A stretch of DNA of 32,525 nt from Chloroflexota bacterium (GTDB lineage Bacteria; Chloroflexota; Chloroflexia; Chloroflexales; Chloroflexaceae). The notes under the pieces were generated by a model that saw only the letters and a program-made list of their open reading frames with translations, searched no databases and was not told the origin of the DNA. Below, one piece after another: positions 23,506 to 32,115 of the stretch (position 1 is the stretch's first letter; each line of letters starts with the position of its first letter). Made by a program: the position numbers and the translations under genes. The stretch covers positions 1 to 32,525 of the forward strand of contig JAUQOZ010000132.1 in assembly GCA_030550625.1 (NCBI GenBank). Reading direction: 5' to 3'.

Positions 23506-26395
23506 GGTTTGATTCCTTCTTGGAAGAGCCGTCCCACATATCCCCATCCTCGGCAGAGAGCGACAAAAACACCTCAACTACTTGAGGATCAAAATGGATG
23601 CCAGCTTGTTCACGGATATAGGCCAACGCACGTGCTGGCGACCAAGCCGCCCGATATGGACGATCGCTGGTCAGCGCATCATAGACATCAACGACAGCAA
23701 AAATGCGGGCTGCCAACGGTATCTCCTCGCCGCGCAGGCCACGCGGATAGCCGGTACCGTCCCATTTCTCGTGGTGGCACCATGGAATGGCCAGCGCCGG
23801 GGCAAGGAAGGTAATCGGGCGCAGCAATTCGACCGCCAGCGTAGGATGGGTACGCATAATCGCCCATTCCCGCTCGTCGAGCGGGCCGGGCTTATTCAAA
23901 ATCGCATCGGGAATGCCCATCTTGCCAATATCATGCAACAACGCTCCCCGCCGGATATGCACGAGTTCTTCTTCCGAAAACCCCATCCGCTCAGCAATAC
24001 GCACCGTTAATTCGGTGACGCGGCGTGAATGGCCTTCGGTCTCGTGATCACGCAGATCGAGCGCGCGCGCCCAGCCCTCGATGGTTGCATCATACGCATC
24101 CCGCAATTTATCATGGGCTTGTTGCACCTGTTCAAAAAGTTCGGTGCGGCGCAGCGCGTTGCCCACCCGTTCGGCGGCTGTTATCAAGAGATCAACTATC
24201 TGATCAGAAATGGGACGAACGCAGAGCAACGTCGCCACCGCATGGCAGTGATGATGCGCGCAATCAACGCAACGGAACGGGACAATAACGATTTCACCAG
24301 CGGGCGCTAGTTCGGCAGGAGCCGGCTCGCGCAACAACAGGCAACCTACCCACTGCTGCTCCCATTGCGGCAATCGATCAGCCAAGTCATCAAACCGCGT
24401 AAGGTCGCCGCACACCTGTTCGATCTGCCATTCATCGTCCAGTTTCCGCCACAAAGCCACCGCATCGGCTTGGGTGATTTCACGCAATTGTTGCACCAGC
24501 ACCAACGCCAACTCGGCCCGGTTTTGGGCTGGACGCATCGCCTCGCCCAACGCATCAATGACTGCCTGCCTCCATTCGCGTTGCACCCGCTCGGAAACAT
24601 CTTGTTTGGCGGCAATGAAATGCTCGATCACGCCATCATGTTTGACCGGCGTAATCGTCATCTCTTCGTGGTAGAGTGAACCGTCTTTGCGACGGTTGAT
24701 CAACTCGCCCCGCCACGGCTGGCCGCTAAGAATTTGCGCCCACATCGCGGCGTAAAACGCTTGATCCTGCTGGCCTGAACGTAACAAGCGGGTATGCTGG
24801 CCAAGCGCCTCGGCTACCGGATAGCCGGTCAAGGTTGTGAACGCCGGATTTGCCCATTCGATGACGCCATTGGTATCGGTAATCACTATCGCCTGCGCTG
24901 ACGCATTCAGCGCCGTGCGCAGTAGATCAAGCTCGGCTTGGGCTTTTTTGCGTTCGGTAATATCGCGCACGACGTTGAGTAGAACGCGCTCACCATCAAT
25001 ATCAGCACCGATCGAACTCACCTCAACCGGAAACACGCTGCCATCGCGGCGCAGATGCAAAGTCTCAAACAAAATGCCTTGCGTATTAGCCTGATTCATC
25101 TGATCACGCACAATCTGGCGCGTCTCAGGCGCGCGCAAGTCATAGATCGTCCGGGTGCAAAGTTCGGCCCGGCTATAGCCATACGCGCGCTCGGCGGCAG
25201 TATTGGCTTCAAGAATTTGACCATCGCTTGCCCGGATAAACAGCACAATATCGCGGGTATGGGTGCTCAGCAACTCATAACGCGCCAGCCGCGCCGCCGC
25301 TTCGACCTGCGCTGTCACATCGCGCGCAATCCCTTCCATGGCGCCATCAACCACCACAAAGCGCACATCAAGCCAGACATACTGGCCATCACTCCGGCGC
25401 GTGTGCAGCAGAATCTGGCCGCGACCTTGGGCGATCAGACGTTCAATCTGCTCGATCTGCGGTTGTTCAATGAATTCGCTAAACGCCGGCATCTGGGCGA
25501 GCAAGTGTTCCGGCTCATAGCCAAGAATATCGCGCACTGCCGGGTTCACCAAATCAAGCTGCGGCTGCGGCGCGAGCGCATAGCGAAAGATAATATCGGG
25601 CGCTTGCTCAGCCAAGCGGCGAAAACGAGCTTCGCTCTGCTGAAATGCAGCTTGAGCCGCATCGCGTTCAGTTGCACGTTTGCGTGACTCGATGATTTGA
25701 GCGAGGTTGCCGGCCAACAACATGCCAATATCGATCACCGGTTCACTGAAAAAGTTCGGCTGCCCAGCGTACAGATTCAGCGTCCCGATGACCCGGCCAT
25801 CAATATACAACGGCAACGCCGCCGACGATCGCAACCCGCGCGGCAAGGCAGCGTCACGCCATGGTTTCATGCGCGGATCGGTCGCAATATCGGCGGCAAC
25901 CACTGGCTGGCCGAGCCGCAAACTCGTTCCGGTCGGACCACGGCTGAGATCAGGGTCATTCAACCGTATCTGGACAACATCAACATAATCGCTGGCCGGC
26001 CCCCAGCGCGCGACCGGCACTACCCGCTGCGTCGCCGGATCAACTAGCCCGATCCATGCGAGGCGCAAACCAACTTCTTCCACCGCCAGCCGGCACACTT
26101 CCTGTTCAAAGCGCGGCGATGGCGGCGCATTGATCGCCAGTTGGTGCAACCGGGTGGCTAAACGGCTCAAGCCGCGTTGCAAGTCGATTTGACGCCAAAG
26201 CTGGCTGATAAGGCTATAGCCGAACAAGGCGCTGGCGGCGATAAAGCCGATATCGAGCGACAATCGCGTCCAAGATGGTATCGCTTGATCCTGCTGCATC
26301 CAGAGATGCGCGATCAAGAGCCAAAGCGTCGCGATCAGGATGTAGCCGCCAGTGAAGCGAACATGGTATTGGGCTGGAAGCGATTTATTCTTCAT
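23498..26395 (-). CDS. Membrane GAF-PAS-HD-GYP sensor, predicted c-di-GMP phosphodiesterase
   Basis: This 965-residue sensor should degrade cyclic di-GMP in response to signals. Two N-terminal helices (about 16-33 and 46-64) anchor it. Then come a GAF domain (about 85-245), three PAS domains (about 255-365, 370-490 and 495-615), a second GAF domain (about 620-770) and an HD-GYP domain (about 785-950). The HD pair is at 821-822 in LLHDIGKMGIP, and WDGTGYPRGL supplies the GYP motif, so the enzyme looks active. The second GAF has an unusual Cys/His cluster, CVDCAHHHCHA. The true start is MKNKSLPAQ, 47 codons inside the listed ORF, which otherwise runs through the promoter region. It heads an operon with ppk2. 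Confidence 0.88.
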   Translation of the reverse strand: MKNKSLPAQYHVRFTGGYILIATLWLLIAHLWMQQDQAIPSWTRLSLDIGFIAASALFGYSLISQLWRQIDLQRGLSRLATRLHQLAINAPPSPRFEQEVCRLAVEEVGLRLAWIGLVDPATQRVVPVARWGPASDYVDVVQIRLNDPDLSRGPTGTSLRLGQPVVAADIATDPRMKPWRDAALPRGLRSSAALPLYIDGRVIGTLNLYAGQPNFFSEPVIDIGMLLAGNLAQIIESRKRATERDAAQAAFQQSEARFRRLAEQAPDIIFRYALAPQPQLDLVNPAVRDILGYEPEHLLAQMPAFSEFIEQPQIEQIERLIAQGRGQILLHTRRSDGQYVWLDVRFVVVDGAMEGIARDVTAQVEAAARLARYELLSTHTRDIVLFIRASDGQILEANTAAERAYGYSRAELCTRTIYDLRAPETRQIVRDQMNQANTQGILFETLHLRRDGSVFPVEVSSIGADIDGERVLLNVVRDITERKKAQAELDLLRTALNASAQAIVITDTNGVIEWANPAFTTLTGYPVAEALGQHTRLLRSGQQDQAFYAAMWAQILSGQPWRGELINRRKDGSLYHEEMTITPVKHDGVIEHFIAAKQDVSERVQREWRQAVIDALGEAMRPAQNRAELALVLVQQLREITQADAVALWRKLDDEWQIEQVCGDLTRFDDLADRLPQWEQQWVGCLLLREPAPAELAPAGEIVIVPFRCVDCAHHHCHAVATLLCVRPISDQIVDLLITAAERVGNALRRTELFEQVQQAHDKLRDAYDATIEGWARALDLRDHETEGHSRRVTELTVRIAERMGFSEEELVHIRRGALLHDIGKMGIPDAILNKPGPLDEREWAIMRTHPTLAVELLRPITFLAPALAIPWCHHEKWDGTGYPRGLRGEEIPLAARIFAVVDVYDALTSDRPYRAAWSPARALAYIREQAGIHFDPQVVEVFLSLSAEDGDMWDGSSKKESNHA

Positions 26396-26405
26396 AGCAT
26401 CACCA

Positions 26406-26426
26406 ACGCAAGGTGGGTGCTTGCGT
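26406..26426. promoter_or_regulatory. Palindrome in the HD-GYP leader, operator candidate
   Basis: ACGCAAG and CTTGCGT form a perfect 7-bp inverted repeat around 7 bases. It lies just downstream of the minus-strand TACAAT, roughly at the expected transcription start, where a bound repressor would block initiation. It could instead be a 5' hairpin of the mRNA. Confidence 0.4.
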
Positions 26427-26432
26427 GATGGT

Positions 26433-26438
26433 ATTGTA
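26433..26438 (-). promoter_or_regulatory. -10 box for the HD-GYP/ppk2 operon
   Basis: TACAAT on the minus strand lies 38 bases before the ATG, in an AT-rich stretch with a run of six Ts about 15 bases further upstream. The -35 match is poor. Confidence 0.4.
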
Positions 26439-26527
26439 ACAAATTGATGCAGCAAAAAACATACCAATCGCGCAGTTATAAGCGCAACTGCCGCAACATG
26501 GCGTAGTGGTCGAGATAATGTTTCGCA

Positions 26528-26544
26528 ACGAATCAACGATTCGT
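26528..26544. promoter_or_regulatory. Palindrome upstream of the phosphorelay promoter
   Basis: ACGAATC and GATTCGT form a perfect 7-bp inverted repeat around AAC. Its centre is about 45 bases upstream of the TATAAT on the plus strand, a usual place for an activator such as a response regulator. It has a different sequence from the other palindrome in the same gap. Confidence 0.4.
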
Positions 26545-26579
26545 ATCTAAACTGAAATGTTATGGAAAGGTTAGCGGCG

Positions 26580-26585
26580 TATAAT
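26580..26585 (+). promoter_or_regulatory. Consensus -10 box of the phosphorelay operon
   Basis: A perfect TATAAT lies 41 bases before the start codon of the histidine kinase gene. No clear TTGACA is seen 16-18 bases upstream (ATGTTA is the best candidate), which fits an activator-dependent promoter. Confidence 0.55.
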
Positions 26586-26625
26586 TACGGATGAGAGTCG
26601 CCATGCCAACCAAAGGAGCCACGCT

Positions 26626-28068
26626 ATGACTACTGTCACTGACACCGAACATTCGGCTGATGAGATTGAACGGCTCGTCGAAATTGCCGAACACCTGCGC
26701 GATGGCGACTTCACGATTGACGTGCCGGCCGTGCAGAGTCGCGACCAACGGATCAGCCGGCTAGCGGCTTCGCTCCGCGAACTAGCTGCCAGTCTCGCCC
26801 GCCGCCAGCGCGAGATCGAAACCCTACACCGCATTACCACCCGCATCAATGCTGGCCTCATGCTCGATGAAATCCTCGACGGCGTGTATAACGACTTTCG
26901 CGAGGTGATTCCTTACGAGCGGATCGGGTTTGCCCTGCTCGAAGACGGCGGCAAGGTGTTGCGCGCGCGTTGGGCGCGCACCAGCTTGCCCGCAGTCCAT
27001 TTGAAACGCGGTTACTCAGCGCCGATGGCCGGCAGCAGCCTTGAGACGATCATACAGACTGGTCAGCCACGGATTATCAACGATCTGGTGCAATATTTAC
27101 GCCGCAAACCCGAGTCAGAATCAACCCGCCTGATCGTCAACGAAGGGATTCGCTCTTCGCTAACCTGCCCGCTGATCGCCAACGGCGTGCCGGTCGGTTT
27201 TATCTTCTTTTCGAGCGCCAAAGCCAACACCTACACCAACGAGCACGTCGAACGCTATATGCAGATCGCCGAGCAGTTGTCGGTGATCGTGGAAAAAGGC
27301 AACCTCGTCTCGCAACTCGCGGCGCAGAAAGAGCTGCTCGAAAAGCAAAACGCCGAACTCCGCCGCTTGTCGGCGCTCAAGAACAACCTGCTCGGCATGG
27401 TGGCCCACGACCTGCGCAACCCAGTCGCGATTATCCAGATGATGGCCGCTATTCTGCGCAACCAACAATTACAACGCCCGCCAGAAGAGCGCCAGCGTAT
27501 GCTCGATGATATCTACCGCCAGACCGAGCACATGCTGGCAATGCTGAACGATCTGCTCGATCTGAGCCAGATCGAGAATGGCACGGTGACCATTTCGCCC
27601 GAACCGGTGGCGATCAAGCCGTTGCTCGAAGAGACGATCAACCGCCACCAGTTGTTAGCCAACCCCAAACAAACCCGCATCGAACTGGCGACGTCGATTG
27701 ATGGCACGGTGTATGCCGATCCATTGCGTCTCCGCCAAGTGCTCGACAACCTGATCTCAAACGCGGTCAAATTCTCGCCTCCCGGCAGCACCATTACGGT
27801 GAGCGCCGAACGCGACGGCGACTGGTGGAAATTTGCGGTATCCGACCAAGGGCCGGGGATTAGCCCCGATGAACGCAGCCGGCTGTTTGAAGCGTTTAGC
27901 CGGTTGTCAGCCCGGCCAACCGGCGGCGAAAAGAGCACTGGTCTTGGGCTTGCCATTGCCCGTAAGGTGGTGATGGCTCATGGCGGCGTGATCGATGTCT
28001 CGTCTACGCCGGGACAGGGGGCAACCTTCTGGTTCACCCTCCCTGCCGCCCTCCATGAAGAGGCTTGA
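26626..28068 (+). CDS. Soluble GAF-domain histidine kinase
   Basis: This 480-residue kinase has no membrane helix. Residues about 10-62 form a HAMP-like helical pair, a GAF domain spans about 65-215, a coiled coil (KELLEKQNAELRRLSALK) follows, then the dimerisation domain with the H-box MVAHDLRNPVAII (His261). The ATPase domain has DNLISNAVKFSPPGS, SDQGPGISPDE and STGLGLAIAR. It should autophosphorylate on His261 in response to a cytoplasmic ligand and pass phosphate to a receiver, perhaps those encoded just downstream. AAGGAG lies 7 bases before the ATG. The 2-base gap to the hybrid kinase gene implies one operon. Confidence 0.9.
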   Translation: MTTVTDTEHSADEIERLVEIAEHLRDGDFTIDVPAVQSRDQRISRLAASLRELAASLARRQREIETLHRITTRINAGLMLDEILDGVYNDFREVIPYERIGFALLEDGGKVLRARWARTSLPAVHLKRGYSAPMAGSSLETIIQTGQPRIINDLVQYLRRKPESESTRLIVNEGIRSSLTCPLIANGVPVGFIFFSSAKANTYTNEHVERYMQIAEQLSVIVEKGNLVSQLAAQKELLEKQNAELRRLSALKNNLLGMVAHDLRNPVAIIQMMAAILRNQQLQRPPEERQRMLDDIYRQTEHMLAMLNDLLDLSQIENGTVTISPEPVAIKPLLEETINRHQLLANPKQTRIELATSIDGTVYADPLRLRQVLDNLISNAVKFSPPGSTITVSAERDGDWWKFAVSDQGPGISPDERSRLFEAFSRLSARPTGGEKSTGLGLAIARKVVMAHGGVIDVSSTPGQGATFWFTLPAALHEEA

Positions 28069-28070
28069 CT

Positions 28071-31000
28071 ATGTCGCGCATCTCACCAATCCAGCGACTG
28101 ACGCGCACGTATATCGGCGGTCTGGTGATGATAGCCTTGCTCGCGATCGGCGGTTACTCGCTGCTCGCGATCAATTCGCTGCGGCTATCACAATACGATT
28201 CAGTGCTTGACCTCACCTATCGCCAGCAGATCCGCGCTCAGCAAACGGCGTTGCTCGCCACCGAGCTAGCCCTCTTTGCCAATGCCTCGCAGGCTACCTC
28301 GATCCGGGCCGAACTGCGCACCCTCAGCGCTGAATTGCAGCAGACGCACCAACGGTTGCTGGCCGAAGCGCCAGTAGCGTATCTAACCCACATGACCCCA
28401 GCGTTGGAGCGCTTTTTGTTTTATGTCAATAATTTAGTCGAAGCGCCACCCGATCAACTGAGCCGGGATAATCCCGATCTGCGCGCCATTCAAACAAACC
28501 TGATCACGGTGCAAAGCGACCTCAGTGCAACGAGCAGTTTTTTGCTGTTGCAAAGCCAAACTTTGCGCGATCAGGTTTCGCTCATACAGGCTGGTGTGCT
28601 GGTGATGATTTTGCTGCTCTTGACCGCCGGCGGCCTGCTAGTTATCCGCCCCTTTGCCCGCAGCGCCCGCCGCGAAGCCGACCAACTGCGTATGCTGTCA
28701 CTGGTAGCGCGCTATACCGACAACGCGGTGATTATCACCGACCGCACCGGTAAGATTGAGTGGGTCAACGAAGGCTTTACCCGCATTTCCGGCTATACCC
28801 TCGATGAAGTGCGCGGGCGGAAACCGGGCGAATTTTTGCAGGGGCCAGCAACCGATCCGGCCACGGTAGCCGCGATCAGCCAAGCGCTGCGCAACGGTGA
28901 GTCGATCAAGGTTGAGATCGTCAACTATACCAAACAGGGCCGTCCGTACTGGCTCGCACTCGACATCTCGCCGGTCTACGACGAGCAGCACCAACTCACG
29001 CGCTTTATCGCGATCGAGTCAGACATTACTCACCAAAAAGAGATGGAGCGCATGCTGCGCGCGGCGCTGAAAGAGAGCCGCGACATCATGAATGCGCTTG
29101 ATCAGTCGGCAATTATCTCGATCGCCGATCCCGAAGGACGCATCCTCGAAGTGAACGAACGGTTCTGCGCGATCACCGGCTACCGGCCCGATGAGTTGAT
29201 CGGAAAAGATCATCGTATCTTCAAATCCGGCGTGCATCCGCCAGAGTTCTTTGCCGAACTGTGGCGCACTATCACATCTGGCCAGATCTGGCGCAACGAA
29301 ATTTGCAACCGGGCCAAAGATGGCCGCCTCTTCTGGGTTGATACGACCATTGTGCCGTTCATTGGCGAAGATGGCCAACCCGAACGATACCTGTCAGTGC
29401 GTTTTGACATCACCGCGCGCAAGAAGAGCGAGGAAGAGCTACGCGCTAGCGAGACCCGCTATCGCTCGGTAATTACCGCGATGAGCGAGGGGATCGTAGT
29501 GATGAATAAGGCTGGCGTGATCGAGACCTGCAACGCCAGCGCCGAACGGATTCTCGGCTTGACCTACGACCAACTGGTGGGCCGCACCAGTTTCGATCCG
29601 CGTTGGCAAGCGATTCACGAAGACGGCAGCCCCTTCCCCGGTGAAGAGCACCCCATTATGGTTGCGCTCACCACTGGACGTCCGCAGAGCGATGTGATTA
29701 TGGGGGTGCGCAAACCAAACGGCGATTTGACGTGGATCTCGATCAATTCGCAGCCGCTGTGCGATGACCATGGGCACGTCTACGCCGCCGTCGCCAGTTT
29801 CCACGACATCACAGCCCGCCGGTTGGCCGAACAAGAGCTGCGCTTCCAGAAGACGCTGCTCGAGTGCCAAACTGAAGCCTCTCCTGATGGCGTGCTGGTC
29901 GTATCGCCCGAACGGCGTTGCCTCTATGCCAACCGGCGTTTCCGCGAGATGTGGAGCCTCGATAACATTCCCGTCGAACAGGCGATCTGCGCAGCCAGTA
30001 TGGAAGCCATGCTTGCCCAAGTCTGCGATCCGGAGCGGGTGCGCAACGAGATAGAGGAACTCTACGCGAACCCGCACCTAACCGGCAAAGCCGAAATTGA
30101 GCTGAAAGATGGCCGCACCTTCGAGCGTTACAGCGCGCCGGTGATCAGCGCCGAAGGCGATTACTACGGCAGAGTGTGGTTCTTCCGCGACGTCACCGAA
30201 CGGCGGGCAGTCGAGCGGATGAAGAACGAGTTTGTGGCGGTTGTCTCGCACGAATTGCGCACGCCGCTGACCTCGATCCGCGGTTCGCTTGGCTTGTTGG
30301 CTGGCGGAGTGGCCGGCGAATTGCCGCCCCGTGCCGCAGCTATGATTGACATTGCGCTGAAAAATAGCGAGCGGCTGGTGCGGCTGATCAACGATATTCT
30401 CGACATCGAGAAGATCGAGTCGGGCAAGATGGTGTTTAAGCTGCAACCGGTCGTACTCGACGAACTCGTGCGGCAGACAATCGAAGCCAATCGCGGCTTC
30501 GGCCAGCAATACGATGTCAAGATTGAATTGACCGCTACCTTGCCCAATGTGCAGGTGTACGTCGATCCCGACCGGATGACGCAAGTCATCACCAATCTGA
30601 TCTCGAACGCGGTCAAATTCTCGCCGGCGGGGGGCAAAGTGGAAGTGGCGATTGGGCGCGAGCCACAAGGACGGGTGCGGATTACCGTTACCGACCATGG
30701 GCCGGGGATTCCGGTAGAGTTTCGTGATCGGATCTTCCAAAAATTCGCGCAGGCCGATTCATCAAACACGCGCCAACAAGGCGGCACCGGCCTTGGCCTG
30801 AGCATCAGCCGGGCGATTGTTGAGCGGCACGGCGGCCAGATTGGCTTCGTCACCGCAACCGGCGTGGGCACAACCTTCTACGTCGATTTGATCGAATATC
30901 GGGCGAACACCACCTCTTTACCGATGCCGGCAGTGCCACAGAATGCGCCGCGCATCTTGATCTGCGAAGACGATCCCGACATTGCTGCGCTGCTGTCACT

Positions 31001-31703
31001 GATGTTGCAGCAAGCCGGCTATGCCACCGACGTTGCCCATACGTTGGCCGAAGCGCGCGAACTCTTGCAACAACGCGACTACCGGGCCATGACGCTCGAT
31101 CTGATGTGGCCGAACGAAGACGGCAGCGCCTTTATCCGTGAAGTGCGCGACAACGCGCGCACACGCAATCTGCCGATCGTCGTGGTATCAGCACGGGCCG
31201 GCGAAGAACAAACCCTCAGCGGGGAAGACGCTGATGTGATAGACTGGTTGCCAAAGCCGATCGATCAGCAACGATTGCTCACCGCGTTGCGCCGGGCAGC
31301 GCGGCGCGCCGGCGCGAGCCGGCCCCAAGTGCTGCATATCGAGGATGATAGTGATGTGGTTGCGGTCGTGCGGTTGTTGTTAGCCGATATTGCTGAGGTG
31401 CAACAGGCCGCCACCATCGCTGAAGCGCAGCACTTATTACGTACCCAAGCGTTTGATCTGGTCATTCTCGATCAGAATTTGCCTGACGGCAACGGGATTG
31501 ATCTCTTACCACTGATCGAGAGCCAGCAACCGCCACTGCAAGTCATTCTCTTCTCGGTGCGCGATCTCGACCCGGACATTGCCAATCGTGTCGCCGTGAC
31601 GCTGGTCAAATCACGCACGACGAATGCTGAGCTCCTGACCGCCGTGACGCGCCTGCTCGATCAGGCCGCTCCAGCCGCAACCTCGCCCACATCGCCTAGG
31701 TAA
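28071..31703 (+). CDS. Membrane hybrid histidine kinase, 4 PAS and 2 receivers
   Basis: This 1210-residue protein is a multi-input hybrid kinase. Two membrane helices (about 12-35 and 173-196) flank a mostly helical outer sensor of about 135 residues. Four PAS domains follow at about 205-325, 333-455, 460-585 and 591-710, then the H-box FVAVVSHELRTPLTSI with His727 and an ATPase domain (ISNAVKFSPAGG, DHGPGIPVEF, GTGLGLSISRA). Receiver 1 (about 960-1075) has Asp1010 in TLDLMWPNEDG, and receiver 2 (about 1084-1200) has Asp1134 in ILDQNLPDGNG. In receiver 2 the switch lysine sits in TLVKSRTT. The ORF track starts at a TTG two codons upstream; the ATG is preferred. No attached Hpt domain is present, but one is encoded two genes on. 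Confidence 0.92.
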   Translation: MSRISPIQRLTRTYIGGLVMIALLAIGGYSLLAINSLRLSQYDSVLDLTYRQQIRAQQTALLATELALFANASQATSIRAELRTLSAELQQTHQRLLAEAPVAYLTHMTPALERFLFYVNNLVEAPPDQLSRDNPDLRAIQTNLITVQSDLSATSSFLLLQSQTLRDQVSLIQAGVLVMILLLLTAGGLLVIRPFARSARREADQLRMLSLVARYTDNAVIITDRTGKIEWVNEGFTRISGYTLDEVRGRKPGEFLQGPATDPATVAAISQALRNGESIKVEIVNYTKQGRPYWLALDISPVYDEQHQLTRFIAIESDITHQKEMERMLRAALKESRDIMNALDQSAIISIADPEGRILEVNERFCAITGYRPDELIGKDHRIFKSGVHPPEFFAELWRTITSGQIWRNEICNRAKDGRLFWVDTTIVPFIGEDGQPERYLSVRFDITARKKSEEELRASETRYRSVITAMSEGIVVMNKAGVIETCNASAERILGLTYDQLVGRTSFDPRWQAIHEDGSPFPGEEHPIMVALTTGRPQSDVIMGVRKPNGDLTWISINSQPLCDDHGHVYAAVASFHDITARRLAEQELRFQKTLLECQTEASPDGVLVVSPERRCLYANRRFREMWSLDNIPVEQAICAASMEAMLAQVCDPERVRNEIEELYANPHLTGKAEIELKDGRTFERYSAPVISAEGDYYGRVWFFRDVTERRAVERMKNEFVAVVSHELRTPLTSIRGSLGLLAGGVAGELPPRAAAMIDIALKNSERLVRLINDILDIEKIESGKMVFKLQPVVLDELVRQTIEANRGFGQQYDVKIELTATLPNVQVYVDPDRMTQVITNLISNAVKFSPAGGKVEVAIGREPQGRVRITVTDHGPGIPVEFRDRIFQKFAQADSSNTRQQGGTGLGLSISRAIVERHGGQIGFVTATGVGTTFYVDLIEYRANTTSLPMPAVPQNAPRILICEDDPDIAALLSLMLQQAGYATDVAHTLAEARELLQQRDYRAMTLDLMWPNEDGSAFIREVRDNARTRNLPIVVVSARAGEEQTLSGEDADVIDWLPKPIDQQRLLTALRRAARRAGASRPQVLHIEDDSDVVAVVRLLLADIAEVQQAATIAEAQHLLRTQAFDLVILDQNLPDGNGIDLLPLIESQQPPLQVILFSVRDLDPDIANRVAVTLVKSRTTNAELLTAVTRLLDQAAPAATSPTSPR

Positions 31704-31716
31704 AGGAGAACCGCGT

Positions 31717-32115
31717 ATGGCATCGTTGCAGAAAATCCTCTTCGTCGAAGACGATCCTGATATTCAGATGGTGGCCCAATTGGCCTTAGAAGCCGTCGGC
31801 GGCTACACTGTGCAGATGTGTAGTTCAGGCGCTGAAGCGTTGGCAGTAGCTGAACAATTCGCGCCTGATCTAATCCTGCTCGATGTGATGATGCCGGGGA
31901 TGGACGGCCCGACGACGCTGGCCGAGTTGCGGAAGAATCCGGCACTGGCACAGACACCGGTGATCTTTATGACGGCGCGAGTGCAACGCCATGAAGTCGA
32001 GCAATACTTGGCGCTCGGCGCAGCCGATGTGATCTCGAAGCCATTTGATCCCATGACATTATCAGCGCAAGTGGCGGCAATCTGGATGAAAGCCTATGAA
32101 ACCCGATCCCGCTGA
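31717..32115 (+). CDS. Single-domain response regulator (REC only)
   Basis: This 132-residue protein is one receiver domain with no output domain. KILFVEDDPD is the acidic pocket, LILLDVMMPGMDG holds the phospho-acceptor Asp, MTAR the switch Thr and SKPFDP the conserved Lys. All key residues are intact. It probably relays phosphate between the hybrid kinase and an Hpt protein, or binds a target protein directly (CheY-like). AAAGGAG precedes the ATG by about 7 bases. Its end overlaps the Hpt gene by 20 bases, so the two are coupled in translation and likely in function. Confidence 0.92.
   Translation: MASLQKILFVEDDPDIQMVAQLALEAVGGYTVQMCSSGAEALAVAEQFAPDLILLDVMMPGMDGPTTLAELRKNPALAQTPVIFMTARVQRHEVEQYLALGAADVISKPFDPMTLSAQVAAIWMKAYETRSR

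Noticed and set aside
26396-26536. N-terminal extension of the HD-GYP ORF
   Set aside because: The extra 47 codons run across a promoter-like box and a palindrome and end at a non-ATG start with no ribosome site; the ATG at 26395 begins the membrane helices correctly.
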